Assembly (NCBI GenBank): GCA_020536535.1 | Contig: JAHLWZ010000840.1 | Location: 18,507 to 82,506, forward strand | Source: Pelomyxa schiedti | Taxonomy: Eukaryota > Evosea > Pelobiontida > Pelomyxidae | Direction: 5' to 3' | Length of the DNA: 64,000 nt | Part shown: positions 46,628-60,000 of the stretch, one piece after another | How the letters are laid out: each line of letters opens with the position of its first letter | Position numbering within the stretch: position 1 is the stretch's first letter | Notes under the pieces: generated by a model | What the model was told of the DNA's origin: nothing | Seen by the model: only the letters and a program-made list of their open reading frames with translations | Databases searched by the model: none | Made by a program: the position numbers and the translations under genes

Positions 46628-49600
46628 CTGCAGTTGATCCAAGTTTTTGGCCTTAAAAGCTGTATCACCGGCAAACCGCCATTCCCTAAGTATGTTGAGG
46701 ATTCTGGGTGGACATGGACAAAACCAAGAGGGAAATACAAACCCGACTCGAATGTAGTATTCTGCACGTGAGACTGGATCAACTATTTTCTGAATATACC
46801 GAAGGGCAGGTTCAAAGACAGGAGCAACACAACTAGCAATAGCCACGTCGGCAAATGGCTGTGAAGCTTATAAAAAAAATGAGGGTAAAGGAAGCAGCTT
46901 ACCTCATATCCGATGGGAGACTTTTTCTCTTGTGCGAAATTCCATAGATGCGCAAATCTTTCGTCTTTGTTTTCCTCTTGGGAAAGGGATTTGAGGCGCA
47001 ACCACCATAGTCTTTTATGCGTTTAAAATTAGAATGTAAATGGGGGGATTTCTCCTACGTTTTTTCGGGAATTTTGAAATCTTTCACTATTTTTCGCACT
47101 CTGGTGTGGTCTCCAACACTGAGTAGCTTAAGAATTGTATCACTAACAGATGATCCAAAGAATGATTGCTTTGGAATGGCAATCTCTAAGTCTCTTTGAG
47201 TGAGGAACAGTCGAATCTGTTCCTCTGTAGCCTAGACTTCCCAGGTTAAATGGAACGGGAGTATAAAGGAGTGTCAACCTTGGCGTGGAACATATGATCT
47301 TTGGATGTTTGGTAAAGAGAAAGGGCATTTTGCATTCCCGCAAGAAGTGCTTCAAATTTCTTTGTAAAGATTAGTCTCAGAACTGCATGATAATGCATAC
47401 ATCTTCGCTGTGGGCATCTCTAATGTGCACTGCTGCTTTGAGGTGGGGTTGATCCATATGGAAGTACAGTTTTTTTAGTAGGTCGTGGTTTTGTTGCTTG
47501 CAGTAGGACAACAACAGCTCCAGAGCTGCTGGTCGCTGCCTCACTATCTCCAAAAAGTCACGTGGTTGTTTGGTGCGGATCATATGGAGGAGAACCAAAA
47601 AGACTGAGGGAATATTTAGGAAAAAAAAAAACCAATAGGATGCCATACCCAAATCAGTATCCCCACTTTCCACAGCTTTAGCGAGGGCTACTTCTTCTTG
47701 TGCCATTCTGAGGAGCAGAGGAACTTGCTCTGCTGCCCGTGGTTCGTAATCCAATAGCTATGGAAAGTGTAATTAAGAAATATTCTTAATAGAGAGTAAA
47801 GAACCTTAGTGGCCAGGCTTTTCTTGGACGACTGGTATGCAACAGAGGCAATTCTTGCATAAGAGATGCCCGGATATTCCTTCAGTTTATCATAAATATC
47901 CCGACTGAGCTCGGGAAGATCAGTAGGAGAAGCTTGAACTTTTTCACAGGCCCAACCAAGGAGTACCCGTTGAACAGGAAGACCGAGATGCTTGCTAGAT
48001 GAATACAGGTGAGACATCATTCGTCGTGTATTGGTATTTTCTCTTAAAACCTGATATGATATGCTAGAAGATGTTTGCGAAGGTTCATTAACCGGGTAAC
48101 AAGCCCTTCTGGGGTGAGTCGCTGGTATTGTGCATATGTAATAGGGATGCCAACCTGCAAGAGTAAATTTTGAGTGCAAGAAGACATTCTACCTCAGCAA
48201 CTCGAATTGCATTCAAAACTCGCAGTGTTTTGCACATACTCAAAAATTTATCTGGCCGGTAAACGTCAAGGAAAGCTTTTCCAAATGCGGCAGCCTGAGT
48301 GATGGCATTCAGTTACGTACGTAAGTCGGATATTTTATACTTTCAAAAGTGTTCTTTGAATCTTTGGATTGAAGTCATTCCCAGCAGCTTCTATACAAGT
48401 CTCTACAGCATTTGTCAGGTCGGCTTTGATGCTGCGTACATTCTCATCAGCCTTAGGACTATTTTTCTGCGAAAAATGAGCACGGGGGAACATGGATAGA
48501 AAGAAAAAAAGAAAAAGTGCACCATGTAATGCTCCAGGGCATCATAGAGCATTGCAGCAGGGGCAGTTGACCCGATTTGGAATATCTGAACAGTGACATC
48601 GGGTACTTTGTGAACAAATTCACATGTTTCATTACTGAATACCCTAACGCCATCACATTCTGGAACAAGACTAAGTGGTTGGTCATAGGGCCACCTTGTT
48701 GTAGTTATTTTATGCTCTACAATTGTACGGTACAACAACTAAATAAAAAAGGAAAAGGAAAATAACTTGATTTGGTCTCCTGCAGGACCAACCATCATCA
48801 ACAACTGATCCCAGTACATTAAAACAGAATCATTTCCACACCTTGATTTCGTGAGAGGATTCTACAGCCAAATACTTACCAGGTGAGTTGTTTAGGACTA
48901 TTCCGAGTTCCAGTATTGCACTCGGTCAGTTGTTTAGAGAAATTGGCTAGAACAACCCAGAGGTTCCCACTTGTTGTGAAACATGCAAGAAGTTTGCCGG
49001 AAGGTGAGATGCACATTTTGGTGAAAGGACCATTTGAAAGAAGTTGATCTGTCACATTCTAATGTGAGGTCAGCTCGAGTGAAACCAAGTAGCCTTTACC
49101 ATAAGTGATATTTCTTTTATGGTGCCCTTTTCATTGGCTAATAATACTACAGGAGGTTGGTCGGGATCTGCGGAAGTTGGGGGAAATACAGTCCAGCTGG
49201 TAGGTGGTTGGGTTTCATTGGGATTAGCAAGAGTGAAAATTCTTGGTTCTATGCTCTCAACCTATTCACTGGGATGAGTCGAAAGAAGCTAACTCCCTTC
49301 CCATTTAACTTACGTCGAATACTCCAACGAAGCGAACATTTGCTGTTAGTGCTACAAAGCCGTCACCCCACATTTGAACATCAACAAGCCGGTCATTTTT
49401 GATATCCTTTTTTGTGTTGTTAGATAGTGGGTTTTTTTTATATGAAAACCTCTCCAAGGTGGAAAGAGCCAACTTTGCTACCATATACAGTATACAAAAC
49501 TACATTTCCATCCCTGAATGATTGTAAATGGTCTTATTATTTCTTTTTTTTTTTTTTTTTTTTTTTTGATAAAGAAAACAAACGCACTCCAATATTACAG

Positions 49601-50112
49601 CAAGGTGAGTTTTAGATGTCCAACCAAGCCCTGCGATTTTGCCAGGTCCAGGCTTTTGGGGAATTAGTTATGTGTTCATTTGCTTGGAAATTATGAGCTC
49701 ACAAGGAATCTGTGTATTGGGGAACCAGACGAAGTGTAAATACTGATGTGGTCTTCAACGCCAGGAAGATTTTTTTTTGGATCCTTCACCAAAGCTTCGA
49801 GAGTAAGAAAGCAACGCTCATGGCAAATTGAAGCACACACCAATTTGACCACCATAAGGTGCCGCAGCGAGCGCATGTGTCCCCAGTTCGACATTAGGCC
49901 ACGTCATGTCGTAGATCTTGTGCCTCCTTCAAGAAACAAAGTTAAGCATATCGTTCACTCACTCGTTCCCCTTTAGCCAACGGAAGAAGAACAATAACTC
50001 AATGGCCCAACGCCCAACTGGCATTTCACGTTGGGACAAGGCAATACCTGTAGAACTTGTCGGACATACGCTGCCATGTACCAGCTGGGTTCTGTGTCTC
50101 CAAGTCCACCAT
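46610..50112 (-). CDS. VPS16: VPS16, core subunit of HOPS/CORVET
   Basis: The start at 50112 gives MVDLETQNPAGTWQRMSDKF, joined to YRRHKIYDMTW, HALAAAPYGGQIALVKDPKK and DHISIYTSSGSPIHRFL. The propeller part includes FTKMCISPSGKLLACFTTSG and LVPECDGVRVFSNETCEFVH. The helical part includes LPVQRVLLGWACEKVQ, ELSRDIYDKLKEYPGISYAR, LLDYEPRAAEQVPLLLRMAQ, VALAKAVESGDTDL, RQRPAALELLLSYCKQQN, LKKLYFHMDQPHLKAAVHIR, LWNFAQEKKSPIGYE and ALRYIQKIVDPVSRAEYYIR. It ends LDQLQSITAR, stop TAA at 46610-46612. The match to VPS16 is end to end. It organises VPS-C complexes for endosome-lysosome tethering. Many introns, one near 49541-49567 holding 27 T in a row on the + strand. Confidence 0.93.
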
Positions 50113-50327
50113 CTCGTGGTCTTTGGCTTAATACTTTTGCGAAAAACAGAAAAACAAAATGTTTCTTCCGTTTTGATTTCGTTTTGATCGGCGCGAACTC
50201 GGCCAGCAGGAAGAGGGAAAAAAAAGTCTTTTGTAAGCCAGGAAGGGAGGACACCGCCACATAGATAACATCAAACATAAAAGCCCATAAGTCAGTCGGG
50301 GTGTTTTGTGTTTTTTATTTTGTGGGA

Positions 50328-52873
50328 TTATGACCGCCAGAAGCTGAACAAACCTCCCGAGCGGGCAGGTGCTGGTGCTGGTGTGGGTGCCTTCTTTCTT
50401 GCCTCAAGTGATGGATAATCAATAGTGGCAAAAGTCAAGTCAAACAGCAGAGGCTTGCACATTTGCGCCTCCACTGGGGCTGCCTCCGCTGTTGTTGCTG
50501 TTGTGATGTTTGCATTTGTTGCTGTTGCTGTGGGTTGTGGTTGGGCTGGTGCTGCAGGTGATGGCGTGGATTTTGTTGCTGTTACTGTTACTGATGTTGA
50601 GGTATGTGCTTGGGTATCTGTGGAGGGAATTGTTGCTGCAGAATTCTGGGTACTTTGGGCTCTCTTTGCGGCATACGCGGCTGCTTTTTCTGCTACAACT
50701 CTTGTGTGAGATTCTATTTGTTTTTGAAGGGCGACGCTCCTCTCAAGATCAGCCTGTCATTTATGAGAAGGGACCAGTTTCGTGGGGAAATCACCTGGAT
50801 AGGCTCTGGTACTGCCTTCAGCAGACCAAAAGCAGTACTGGCACGTTGAGCAGCCAATTTAAGTAGTGATATTGCCTCAACCCATTTGCGTTCTTGGGCG
50901 AATTTTACTGCCAGAAAGTAACATCTTACGCAATCAGTGGCGCTGAAAGAGACTTGCACTGTACCTGTGTGCTCTATAGCTTTCTATAAGTGCAGAATTG
51001 TTTTCTTGTGCAGTTTGTTGAAGCTTTTCCATTTCCTGAACAAGTTCGGAGTGTGATACAAAATGTGACACTTACTTGAATGATGGCATCACATAAGCGA
51101 ACAAGAACACCTGGTGAGACTTTATTTGAAACTGATTGCTGCTTGATGATATCTGTTTGGTAAAAACAAGTTTAAAAACGTGACGAGATAAATGTATTAA
51201 CCTGGGAATCCTCCCTCTCCAATGCAGGATTGCAAGGTATGTGCCTGGTCCAACGTCTTCTCCAACTTTGCTCGACTCTTCTCTATCTGAAGGTACAGTA
51301 CAAGCTCCTGAATAGACTCGTCTGGTGTCGTGGAAGACCCAGTTTTCTAATAAAGACTTAGTAACCTGGGAAAAACCTTTCACATACACGTGTGCCACGA
51401 GATTTTTGCCTTGATAGTATTTGTGCCGTAACCTCTAGTGCATGTGTGTAACAAAGAGCAATGGCAGAGTGGGCTGCGAGTTTCTTTTCAAAGGAGGGGA
51501 GCTTCTCCATGTTTTTGCGTTGTTGGAAGGCCTTCTGAAGCAAGCGCCTATGCGTAGACGTGAGGTGATAACTGGTGCCAGAGCAAAACGTACTTCACTT
51601 TTTCGTTCTTGATGACAATAGTTTTTCCTTTCAATTTGAACTCCTGTAAAGAGGCATTCTGCTGTTGGGATAAACTCTATTTGGTTGTTCACATAGGTTT
51701 AAACAAAAATGATTTCCGAGGAACCTGTATTTTTTCCTGTAAATTTGGAATGGAGGTAGAAATTATTTCTTGGTCGTATGCTTCATTCAGAATGACCTCG
51801 GGGTTCTGTTTCTTCAAATTGTACACCGAAAATCTGCCGAAACTATGAACGATTTATAGATGTGTCTGTATAAACACCTTATTTTTGGTTCCAGTTCCTC
51901 TAGTCTGTCTTTGTAAAGAGCTCCCTGATCGGGAGGGGCTGAAGTATGTAGCCGATCCAAAATAGTTCTGTAGGGCGTTTTCACCTCACAAAAAGAGTTG
52001 GAAAATTACCTGGAAATCACATAGTTGTCATAGGCTTGCAACCATTCCTGGTTTTCAAATGCGAAATTTCCCAGCATCCATGAATGGTAGATCTTTTTTC
52101 AGGCTCAATTGGATAACAAAGATCGAGAGAAATACCTTCGCCTCCAGAAATGTTTTTGGGTCTCCTAGAGCAGTGCACAGGGAGTCCAAAATTGTGCTCC
52201 ACTTGGTGGCCTAGCAAAGTTGGATTGTGTCACGACTGATCTTGTACCTTTCGCAATTTGCGAAGCATATGAAAATGGACACGTGGAAGGGGAGGACTTT
52301 GTAAATTTTTCAAAGCCATCCAGTAAGCCCAACACCTCTCAGAGTACATGAGAACGGCTTCAAGGTGCCTTGTGAGGAGATTACCCTTGGGTGGCGTGTC
52401 GAATGGAGAAAACCTTGGTTTTGTTACTTGCTCAACGCTAAACGTTTTCTTCACGTATTTCCCACGTCTGAAGTCCCGTTATGAGTTATGAAATAAAGGA
52501 GAGGACACACGAAGTCTGACAAATGCCGAGAGACTGCCTTAATTTGTGTATACGTTTGCGACAATAAACTCTGCTGAATGTTACAACTTAAAACCTTAAG
52601 GTAAACGCACCTGTATCGTGTGAAGTCGTCGTGCCTCAAGCCATTTTGAGCGTGGACTTTGCTCAACAACAAGAACACTTTGAAGCACCCACCTTAAAGA
52701 GGGCCAAAGAAAACTGTAGCCATACCTTCAAGCGAAAGAACCTTTGCTGGGTGTGTTGTGGGTGCCGGCACGCTGGTACTCACAACTGGTTGTGTCGTAG
52801 ATGCGGTTGTTGTAGCAGATTGCTCCGTTGCGATAGCAGCCGCAGCCGCCGCCTTGGCCTGTGACCCACTCAT
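50328..52873 (-). CDS. SRP68: Signal recognition particle subunit SRP68
   Basis: The start at 52873 gives MSGSQAKAAAAAAIATEQSA, a low-complexity lead. The RNA-binding part follows: VHAQNGLRHDDFTRYR, RHLEAVLMYSERCWAYWMAL and PRVHFHMLRKLRK, as in SRP68. Further on, DSLCTALGDPKTFLEAK and the helical TPR-like C-terminal exons include VRYFLAVKFAQERKWVEAIS, LLKLAAQRASTAFGLLKAVP, and LTFATIDYPSLEARKKAPTP, ending GLFSFWRS at 50328. SRP68 with SRP72 supports elongation arrest and translocation in the SRP. About 12 short introns. An Ala/Gln-biased insert near 50480-50700 is a local oddity. Confidence 0.83.
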
Positions 52874-53146
52874 CACGCCCGATTTTCTTTTTGTTTTGTT
52901 TTTTTTCTTTGCACGAAAAAGTCAAAGGAAACGAGATTGTATTTTTTGATGGGTTGTTTGCCCTTCAACTAGTAAGGGGTTCCCTCCAGCTGCCTCCATC
53001 TCAGCTGATGTGTGCTCAGTTCAATGCCACTACAGGAGAGATTCATGATTCAGGGCCTGAACGATTCGAGAGAACTCCGGCCGGAGTTCCTTGGAATTAA
53101 CGCAATAAAGGTCATTGCGGGAAAGTTTTTTTTTTCTGGGTTTGTA
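52874..53146. other. Intergenic, SRP68 / RMI1
   Basis: About 270 bases between two genes on the same strand. No coding frame that I can support; T runs near 52890-52910 and 53126-53135. Confidence 0.4.
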
Positions 53147-55449
53147 TCATAGGGTGTCCAGAATGGTTAATTGGTTGTAGAGTTGCCAGGAGTAGTCAAG
53201 GGAGGGAGGAGTGACTTTGGTGACAATGGGGTGGTCAGAGCCCCCACCAATGCTAAGTGTCATGATCCCTTCTAGTGTGGCGAGGTTAGTGCCGATTGCA
53301 GCTTCTAGAGACTCCCGCTTTTTCGGGTCAGCATTGCGGTACTCCTCCTTTGTTGCCCCAATTAGGGAGCTTGTAACCTTGGTGTTTGGTGGATTTTTGT
53401 TGTTAGGTACTTAATTCCAGTGACAAGAAAAGGTACTTGTTCGGATATTGTGACCAGACAGGATGCAGTGCTGTCGTCGATTCTCACATCAACAGTGAAA
53501 GTATTTGGGTTCCAGGAAGAAGCAATGCAGTCTGTGCATGCCCCCTGTGCGCAGTTTGTATTAGGTTAGCAAGTACTAAACGGGGGCAAATGGAATACCT
53601 TGATTTGGCAAGTTCTTTTTGTCTTGAGGTCTTTACAGAGGTCGACAAGCCAGCATGCGTTGGTGGTTTTGACTGTGCTAGATGCTTTTGGTATTGTTTC
53701 TGTTTTTTGTGGAATAGATGGCGAGGAATGACGGTCAGGTATTGAGGTAGTTGTGGAGACAGTAACATTGTTCTCATGGTTTAGGGAATCATCTAAGGGG
53801 CCGGATATATCCACAATGATATCATTTGTTATTTTTACAGGTTGAGATGGTGATTTTGCCGGAGAAGAAGATTGTCGGTACCGCTTTGATTCAGGAGGTG
53901 ACGGTTCATCGTCAATTCCTAGGACGGAATCATCTAGATCACAAATTGTTGGAGGTTCATAGTTCGCAGGAATGGGTAGTTGAGGAGGACTATCATCAAG
54001 GTCAATAACAACTGTTTTCTGCGCACTGTCCGAGTTCTTCTGGGGACTGGTGCGCTGCTGTGCCCAAAGAGTGTCAAGAGTAACTGGAGGTTTAGCTGGA
54101 GATGAACTGGTATTTACATGTTGTGCCATGGTTTTTGAGGAGGGTGGAGACCGAGAAGCTGCACTACTTGGTGTCGTTGGGCGAAGTAACAGATTAGGAG
54201 TTGATGGTTTGATATTACTTGGAGAAATAGGTGACTGTGGGGCCTTGTTTACTGTGAGTAAACTCATTAAGTGCAGGAAGGCATACCTGTAATCGAGCGG
54301 TTGGAACTGCAGGTGGATCCATAGAGTTATTCCTTGGTATGTTCGTAGAGGTAGTTGGGGAGGTTCGAGGTTGGAGATTCGGGGATGTGGTAGAAGCATG
54401 TGATGGTTGAACTTGTATTTGTTGTGATGGAGGAGCTCTGACTTGCTGAGATTGTGACGGCATTGAGCTATCGTCTGATTGCAATTGGACAAGACGTCCA
54501 TCTGACTGAAACTGAATATCCGACATTCCAGGATCAGGGAGATATGCAGGTCTGAGGTCAGTTAGTTTGAAGTGTAGTGTTACATAGAGGCTGCACACCT
54601 CTTCCGTTTGTCCAATTCGTATCTTCTCTGCTTCTCCGCTTCCATAAGACAAGTTACACCACCACCAAGAACAAACACGCAATCTGGAATCAACCAAATT
54701 TGGCCATTTCGCACTTCCACATCTTTTACAGCAATCTATTATTGTCTCGTCACCCCTTACTAAATTGCCTTATTATAATTCTTAGGTAATGAAAAGATGC
54801 CTTCGTTCCAGGAGCAGTGTTCACACTCAAATTAGGGATGAGCCTATACTCTATGCCATAAACTCTCTGTTTACCATCTGTTAGGGTGAGTTTGAGCACG
54901 CGCTTCGGGTTATCCACGAACCTGAATCAAAGTAATCACAAGTTATAGAAAGCCAGAGTTACTAACCGATCATCCACCGACGCGGCAATGTTGACAAGTT
55001 CGTCGGCTTGTAAAATGAACGTGCCATGTATCTTTGCACGCACAGGGCGTGGTGGTATAGCCTCAGTGCCTGCTTCAAAGTCATACACCAAGCATTAAAC
55101 TTGGACTTCAAAAAAAAAAAAAAAAAACAGAGAGCGAGAGAGAGAGACTTCATTCATGCATATAAAACGCACTTGTGGGTGGAACAACAGAAGCGCCGAT
55201 GAACCCCATTTTAGCAATTCCCGCGGGCAGAATGACTCCCCTCTCGCCCTCGGGCACCGTGTTCAAGTCCGACGTCAAAAACTGCCCATACACGCCCCGC
55301 ACAACCTCGCTCACAGTAGACGCCGCCGCGCTTGACGAAATCACTTCTCGCGCGGTGCGCGTGAGCCACGCCCGCCCAACGGGGAGCCTGTAGTCCCGCA
55401 CCAAGTTGTCCACCGCTGCGGTCACCGCTGTGTCTCTTGCTGCGGCCAT
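53147..55449 (-). CDS. RMI1: RMI1, RecQ-mediated genome instability protein 1
   Basis: The start at 55449 gives MAAARDTAVTAAVDNLVRDY, then VGRAWLTRTAREVISSS and VYGQFLTSDLNTVPEGERGV, the N-terminal helical region of RMI1. After an intron with A and GA runs (about 55080-55170) the first OB fold follows: VRAKIHGTFILQADELVNIA, LKLTLTDGKQRVYGIEYRLI and DVEVRNGQIWLIPDCVFVLG. A long disordered centre (VVIDLDDSPPQLPIPANYEP) is followed by a second OB fold: CTDCIASWNPNTFTVDVRID, DSTASCLVTISEQVPFLVTG, and SLEAAIGTNLATLEGIMTLS. It ends LTILDTL at 53147. It should support BLM/Sgs1-TOP3 dissolution of double Holliday junctions. The C-terminal OB suggests an RMI2-type partner exists. Confidence 0.82.
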
Positions 55450-55686
55450 TGGTAATTTAGGCAGATCTGGTATCTTTCGTTGTCTGCCTTTGAAAGGCGA
55501 GACTGCCCGAAAATGCACTTCCCTCTCATGTCAGGAGTAATGCCTCTTGGTACTTCAGTGACCTCGTGCTTGAGAGCCGGTGTCAGGGAGTTTAGGCTAA
55601 AACCGATTCTGCTCGTTCAATCGCTTTTTTTTTTTCTCTTTCATTTTTCGACGACGGGCAAGGGAAGTTCTGGTGTGTGACCCACA
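55450..55686. promoter_or_regulatory. Bidirectional promoter region, RMI1 / PH protein
   Basis: The two start codons face away from each other across 237 bases, so the promoters of both genes must lie here or in their leaders. A run of T at 55625-55634 is the only clear feature; no specific motif is claimed. Confidence 0.4.
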
Positions 55687-56891
55687 ATGATGTTGGATGC
55701 AAATGCGATGATGGGGGGTTCAGCGTCGGCGGTGAGCATCGCGCTTGCTGCGGCCACGTCCGGCTCGAGGGGCGGCGACATGTCCCATAATATATTTGGG
55801 TACCTCAAGAAGCAGAGCCCTAATGGCATGAGGTGGTGCAAGCGGTATTTCAGTGGGAAGGACGGGTGTGTTCTATGTTCGGATTCACTCAGATATCTTG
55901 TTTCCTATTTAATCGTCTTTCTCCTTTCTGCACAACCCTTTTTTTTTTTTTTTTAATACATATGTTATTTCTTTAACTGCCTCACTTTATGCAAGGTATT
56001 TGTGTTATTATGCCACAGAGCAAGCAAAGATACCTAAGGGTGCCATAGATATGCGTGTGGTTGTTCGGATCTCAGAGATCACAACAGTCGACACCAAAAC
56101 TTTTGCCCTGGAAACCAAAGTATAATTTTTTTTTCCCCGAAGTACCATCATTACAAATTTCTAACAATATGAAAGGACAGAAAATTCTTACTTCAAGCAA
56201 CTGATACAGAGGAGAGAGATGTATGGCTAGCTCTACTGAAAGCTTGGAAAGCATCCATCGAGGAGGCACATATTGCAAAGCTGAAGTACTTGCTTCATTG
56301 AGAAATTACTGCGATTTATTTTGCCCACAGGCGAAGGGAAGAGAAGTATGCACAAAGAAAGGCGCTGAATAAAGATTCAACCGAATTCGACGTTGATCAC
56401 AGAATGCTGCCAACCAGTTTATTCGTCAAATCAGTATGTATCTTTTTTTTTTTCTACCTCCAATACTGACCAAAAACCACCAACCAAAATAGCAACCAAT
56501 GCAAAGCCCACCACACGAACCGACCAGTTCCAGTTTATCCACATCTAGTAGCACCGCATTATCCACATCATCCACATCGTCCCCATCCACACCAGCCATA
56601 CCCTCAGGCCCATTTGACATCAACCCACACCTCCCCAATCTCAACAACAAAATGAGGCTTGAGCTCACATGGAAAACACTCCAGAGGCACCCCGACAAGC
56701 TAGAAAAGTGCCTCCAGTGGCTCGCCGCATTCCCTGAACTCGGCGCAACCCTCCGCGAACTCACTGACACCCTGGAACATCCAGCAGCACCATGGACACT
56801 GGCTGCTTACATTGACAACACACAGTACACTTGGCCCCCGTCTTCTTCTTCTGCCCCATCTTCTTCATCCACTCCATCCTCTAGTTCCTGA
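55687..56891 (+). CDS. PH-domain protein with Ser/Thr/Pro-rich linker
   Basis: The start is ATG 55687 (MMLDANAMMGGSASAVSIAL). The PH domain is FGYLKKQSPNGMRWCKRYFS, YLCYYATEQAKIPKGAIDMR, VVRISEITTVDTKTFALETK, then DRKFLLQATDTEERDVWLAL with the conserved Trp and KAWKASIEEAHIAKL. A basic helix (REEKYAQRKAL) and a Ser/Thr/Pro linker follow. The C-terminal helical segment is NNKMRLELTWKTLQRHPDKL, EKCLQWLAAFPELGATLREL and a Ser tail, ending at 56891. Introns at about 55871-55995, 56118-56170 and others. PH domains bind phosphoinositides or proteins; the partner is unknown. Confidence 0.8.
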
Positions 56892-57003
56892 CACTCTGCT
56901 TTGTGACAGTATGTCAGTGGCCCCTTGGCACTATGTGTAATTCTTTAAAACATCATCACCAATTTTTCCCTATTTTGGAATTTTCGTTCCCGTCAAACTA
57001 GCG

Positions 57004-60000
57004 ATGAGCCTTGTTGATGTTGGGGAGGATGTTATTGGGGTACTTTGTGGGTACATTGGGGTATTGGGAACTGTGAGGCTGGGGTCTCAGTGCAAAGTCC
57101 TCAGTCTGTGGTGCAAGTACTTTTTTGTTCTTGGTTTTTTTTGGTGACCACTGGCAACGAGCTTTTGCTTGCGTTAATTGAATAATAACAGAGGAAATGT
57201 TGTGTGGGAGAAATTTGTGAGGACGCATTTTACGGGCACTCCTGTCTGGGCCACACTGGAACCAAAAATTGGGCCGGATCAGAATAGCACTTCTTGTGCC
57301 TCCACCAATGTGATTCCTCATTCGCATCACCCACGGGTGATTAGAGAGGAGACTGGACCATTCCCTACAAGAATCACCAAATCCACAATCCTCAATCCAG
57401 CAGCAAAACATGCAACGCTGATATACAAGCCTTATACACCACAATGTGGAACTGGTGTGACACAAAGACCATGTGCTGATTCTGGAGTTTCACTGGTCCG
57501 GCCTGCTACTGATAACCTGCCACATGGATGGTGGTTTGACTTGTACATTGCTACCGTGAAGATGCTTGTGCCATTGCTGCCTGTATCATGTTTCCTGGTA
57601 GTGTTTATTGAGTGACTAAGTGAATCTCTTCAGGTTTACTGCCGGCAGAAGAATCTAGCACTACTTAACAGGTTGAGTGCTGTACCATTTCCTCCGTCAG
57701 TGGTTGTCCCGCTCTGCTTTTTTTTTTTTTTGTTCCACTAACTCAAAAAAAGGTGAATAATTTGATAAAACAAGTATGTGACACAGGGGCTCCTGAGTGT
57801 GTGGCAAGTCTTGTAAAATACAATGGCGCACGCCCTACTGGTCTCCGTCGTGCAGCACAGAGAGTGAAATTATGCCCTCCAAATATCTGTACCTTATAGG
57901 GGTGATAGGGTAACGTAGCTGCTGTTTCTCTTTTGATGGAACTACCTGGTGCACAGGAGGAAGCTGCTGCCTTGGCCAAAACAAATATAGCCCTCTCCGC
58001 TGCTGTAAAGCAGGCTATCGAATTCGCCCAGCAAATCACTGTAAAAAAGTTCCTGGGAGCAGATATCTCTTTCCTTCCTGTTTACTGGAACAGGTTAGTA
58101 GCTTTTGGAAAAGGAGATGTCCTTGAGGTACATGTTCAAAGTTTGGTACTAGATCTTAGAAATGCAGGTGTGGAATGCTGCTCGTCTCTCTAAACAAGCC
58201 CACGTCTTGCGGTTTTTGCGGCCAAAGTTGCCTGACGTTAGCACATTTCCCAGCAATCTCATTGGAAAAAGCATAGAAGCTTCCGCGCTAATTGGAGATG
58301 TGAAACTGGCAGAAAGCTTTTTAGCAGTCTCCACCTGTAAAGAACAACACGCATTGTTACTTTTGAAGTTTCTACGGGCAAATGTATTCCTAATTGATTT
58401 ACCTGAGGAATTTGTATGTTGATCATTTTAGCTCTTGTCACATATATAGATTGAACTCCCTGTCAAACTGGATATTCCCTTTTCAAGCCCACTTTATCAG
58501 GAAGAACTTTGCAAGTATCTTGTGTCACTGTCTGAGGTTTTTAACTGTTCACGAACAGGTTCTTTATAGAGATGATTCCCTGGACTCGTGTTAACAAGTT
58601 AGTAATATGGAGGGAATTGACTTCAGAGACTATTATTAGAAATGCTGCAGACATCATAGCGCGTATTTTTGAGGCGAAATCTCATCCTCTATACACACCA
58701 GAGTGGAGTCCATCACCTTCCGCTACCATATCGTCTGAGTTGATGAGTCGCATGGTCTCCACTATCCCCTTGGAGCAGACACAAATTGGCCAGTAAGACT
58801 GTGTTAATCATTCTTTCCAACCTTTTTTTCTTTTTCAGGTGACTTATTATCTACCTCATTTGTACCAAAATCAGCCCTGATCAAGGTAGCACAAACAACG
58901 TGTCTCCGGCAATGCGCCACACAGATTCTTCAGTTTCCTACCGATATGGATTGTGTGTAAATGATTACTCTACTGCAGCGGATACCTTACTTGCTATTAA
59001 TGGCCATAGACAAGGACTTCCTGAAAGTGATGGAAGTTGCTGACAATACCGCCCTCAGCACGGAACTACGAACGAAGGTTGTAAACCACTGTTGTCTTTC
59101 TCCAGATGAACTTGATTTTTATGCATTACTTGCACTTCCTTTCATGTCTAACTGTACCATTGAAGTTATTATTTCCATGACCTTTCCTGTTACTCATCAG
59201 CTTCAATAAGATTCCTCCACTAGTCTCTTCATATTACACTCGCCTCCGATCCATAATACCTCGCGGAGACCTGCACTTCAGTGGCGTCAATACCCAGGTG
59301 ATGCTCGAGGAACATGTTTGGCACCATCCCCATGCAGCCTACGCATGGAATGAGAGACGGTTCCGCATTGATTGCACGGCTCTGGGATTTTTACAGGCTA
59401 AAGGAGATACAACTACATCCGAATTAATGTCAGCTAATATAGAGGGAGCTATACCACAGTTTCATTTAATGTTCTTTGGGTACGATATGCCTGTCATAAA
59501 CTGCATAACGAAGGAGGCTGCTTTTGCTGTTTCAGGACTTGTCACAGCCGCTATCACCTCATTCCATTCGCTGTTGCCACCAGAAAGAGACTTGTTCGAA
59601 CTCAAAAGAGCTGGTATGGCGTTCAATTCCAAGGTAAACTTGCCATACTAACAGTAACAGGGTCATACTTGGGCGTTATTCAGGCCATCAAAGGGAATTT
59701 GGAACAGTATTACAAAGACATTATCGTCAACGAATCATGCCAGTTCATGGATGATGTGGAATTCCCTCAACTCCTCACTTCCCAGTTCATCACAGGCTCC
59801 ACAATAGATGTAACTTCAAAAATTTAAATTGCATACCACCTCAATACCATACCAATTTCTCTTAATCAACCACAAGGTTCCAGCACTCCTAGAATACAAC
59901 CCATCCCGGCTTGCTGCACTTCTTGACCTCTCTACAGTAATGTTCTCCGGCCTGTGTAAGTCAGTGACTTTGCACACATGGTATGCCCCGGCAGACGTGG

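Noticed and set aside
49541-49567. T27 run as an RNA polymerase III terminator
   Set aside because: It lies within a VPS16 intron and no tRNA-like or other Pol III gene precedes it.
56998-57465. Minus-strand 155-codon frame
   Set aside because: It is opposite to the first exons of the F-box-like gene, whose spliced frame continues for many more exons.
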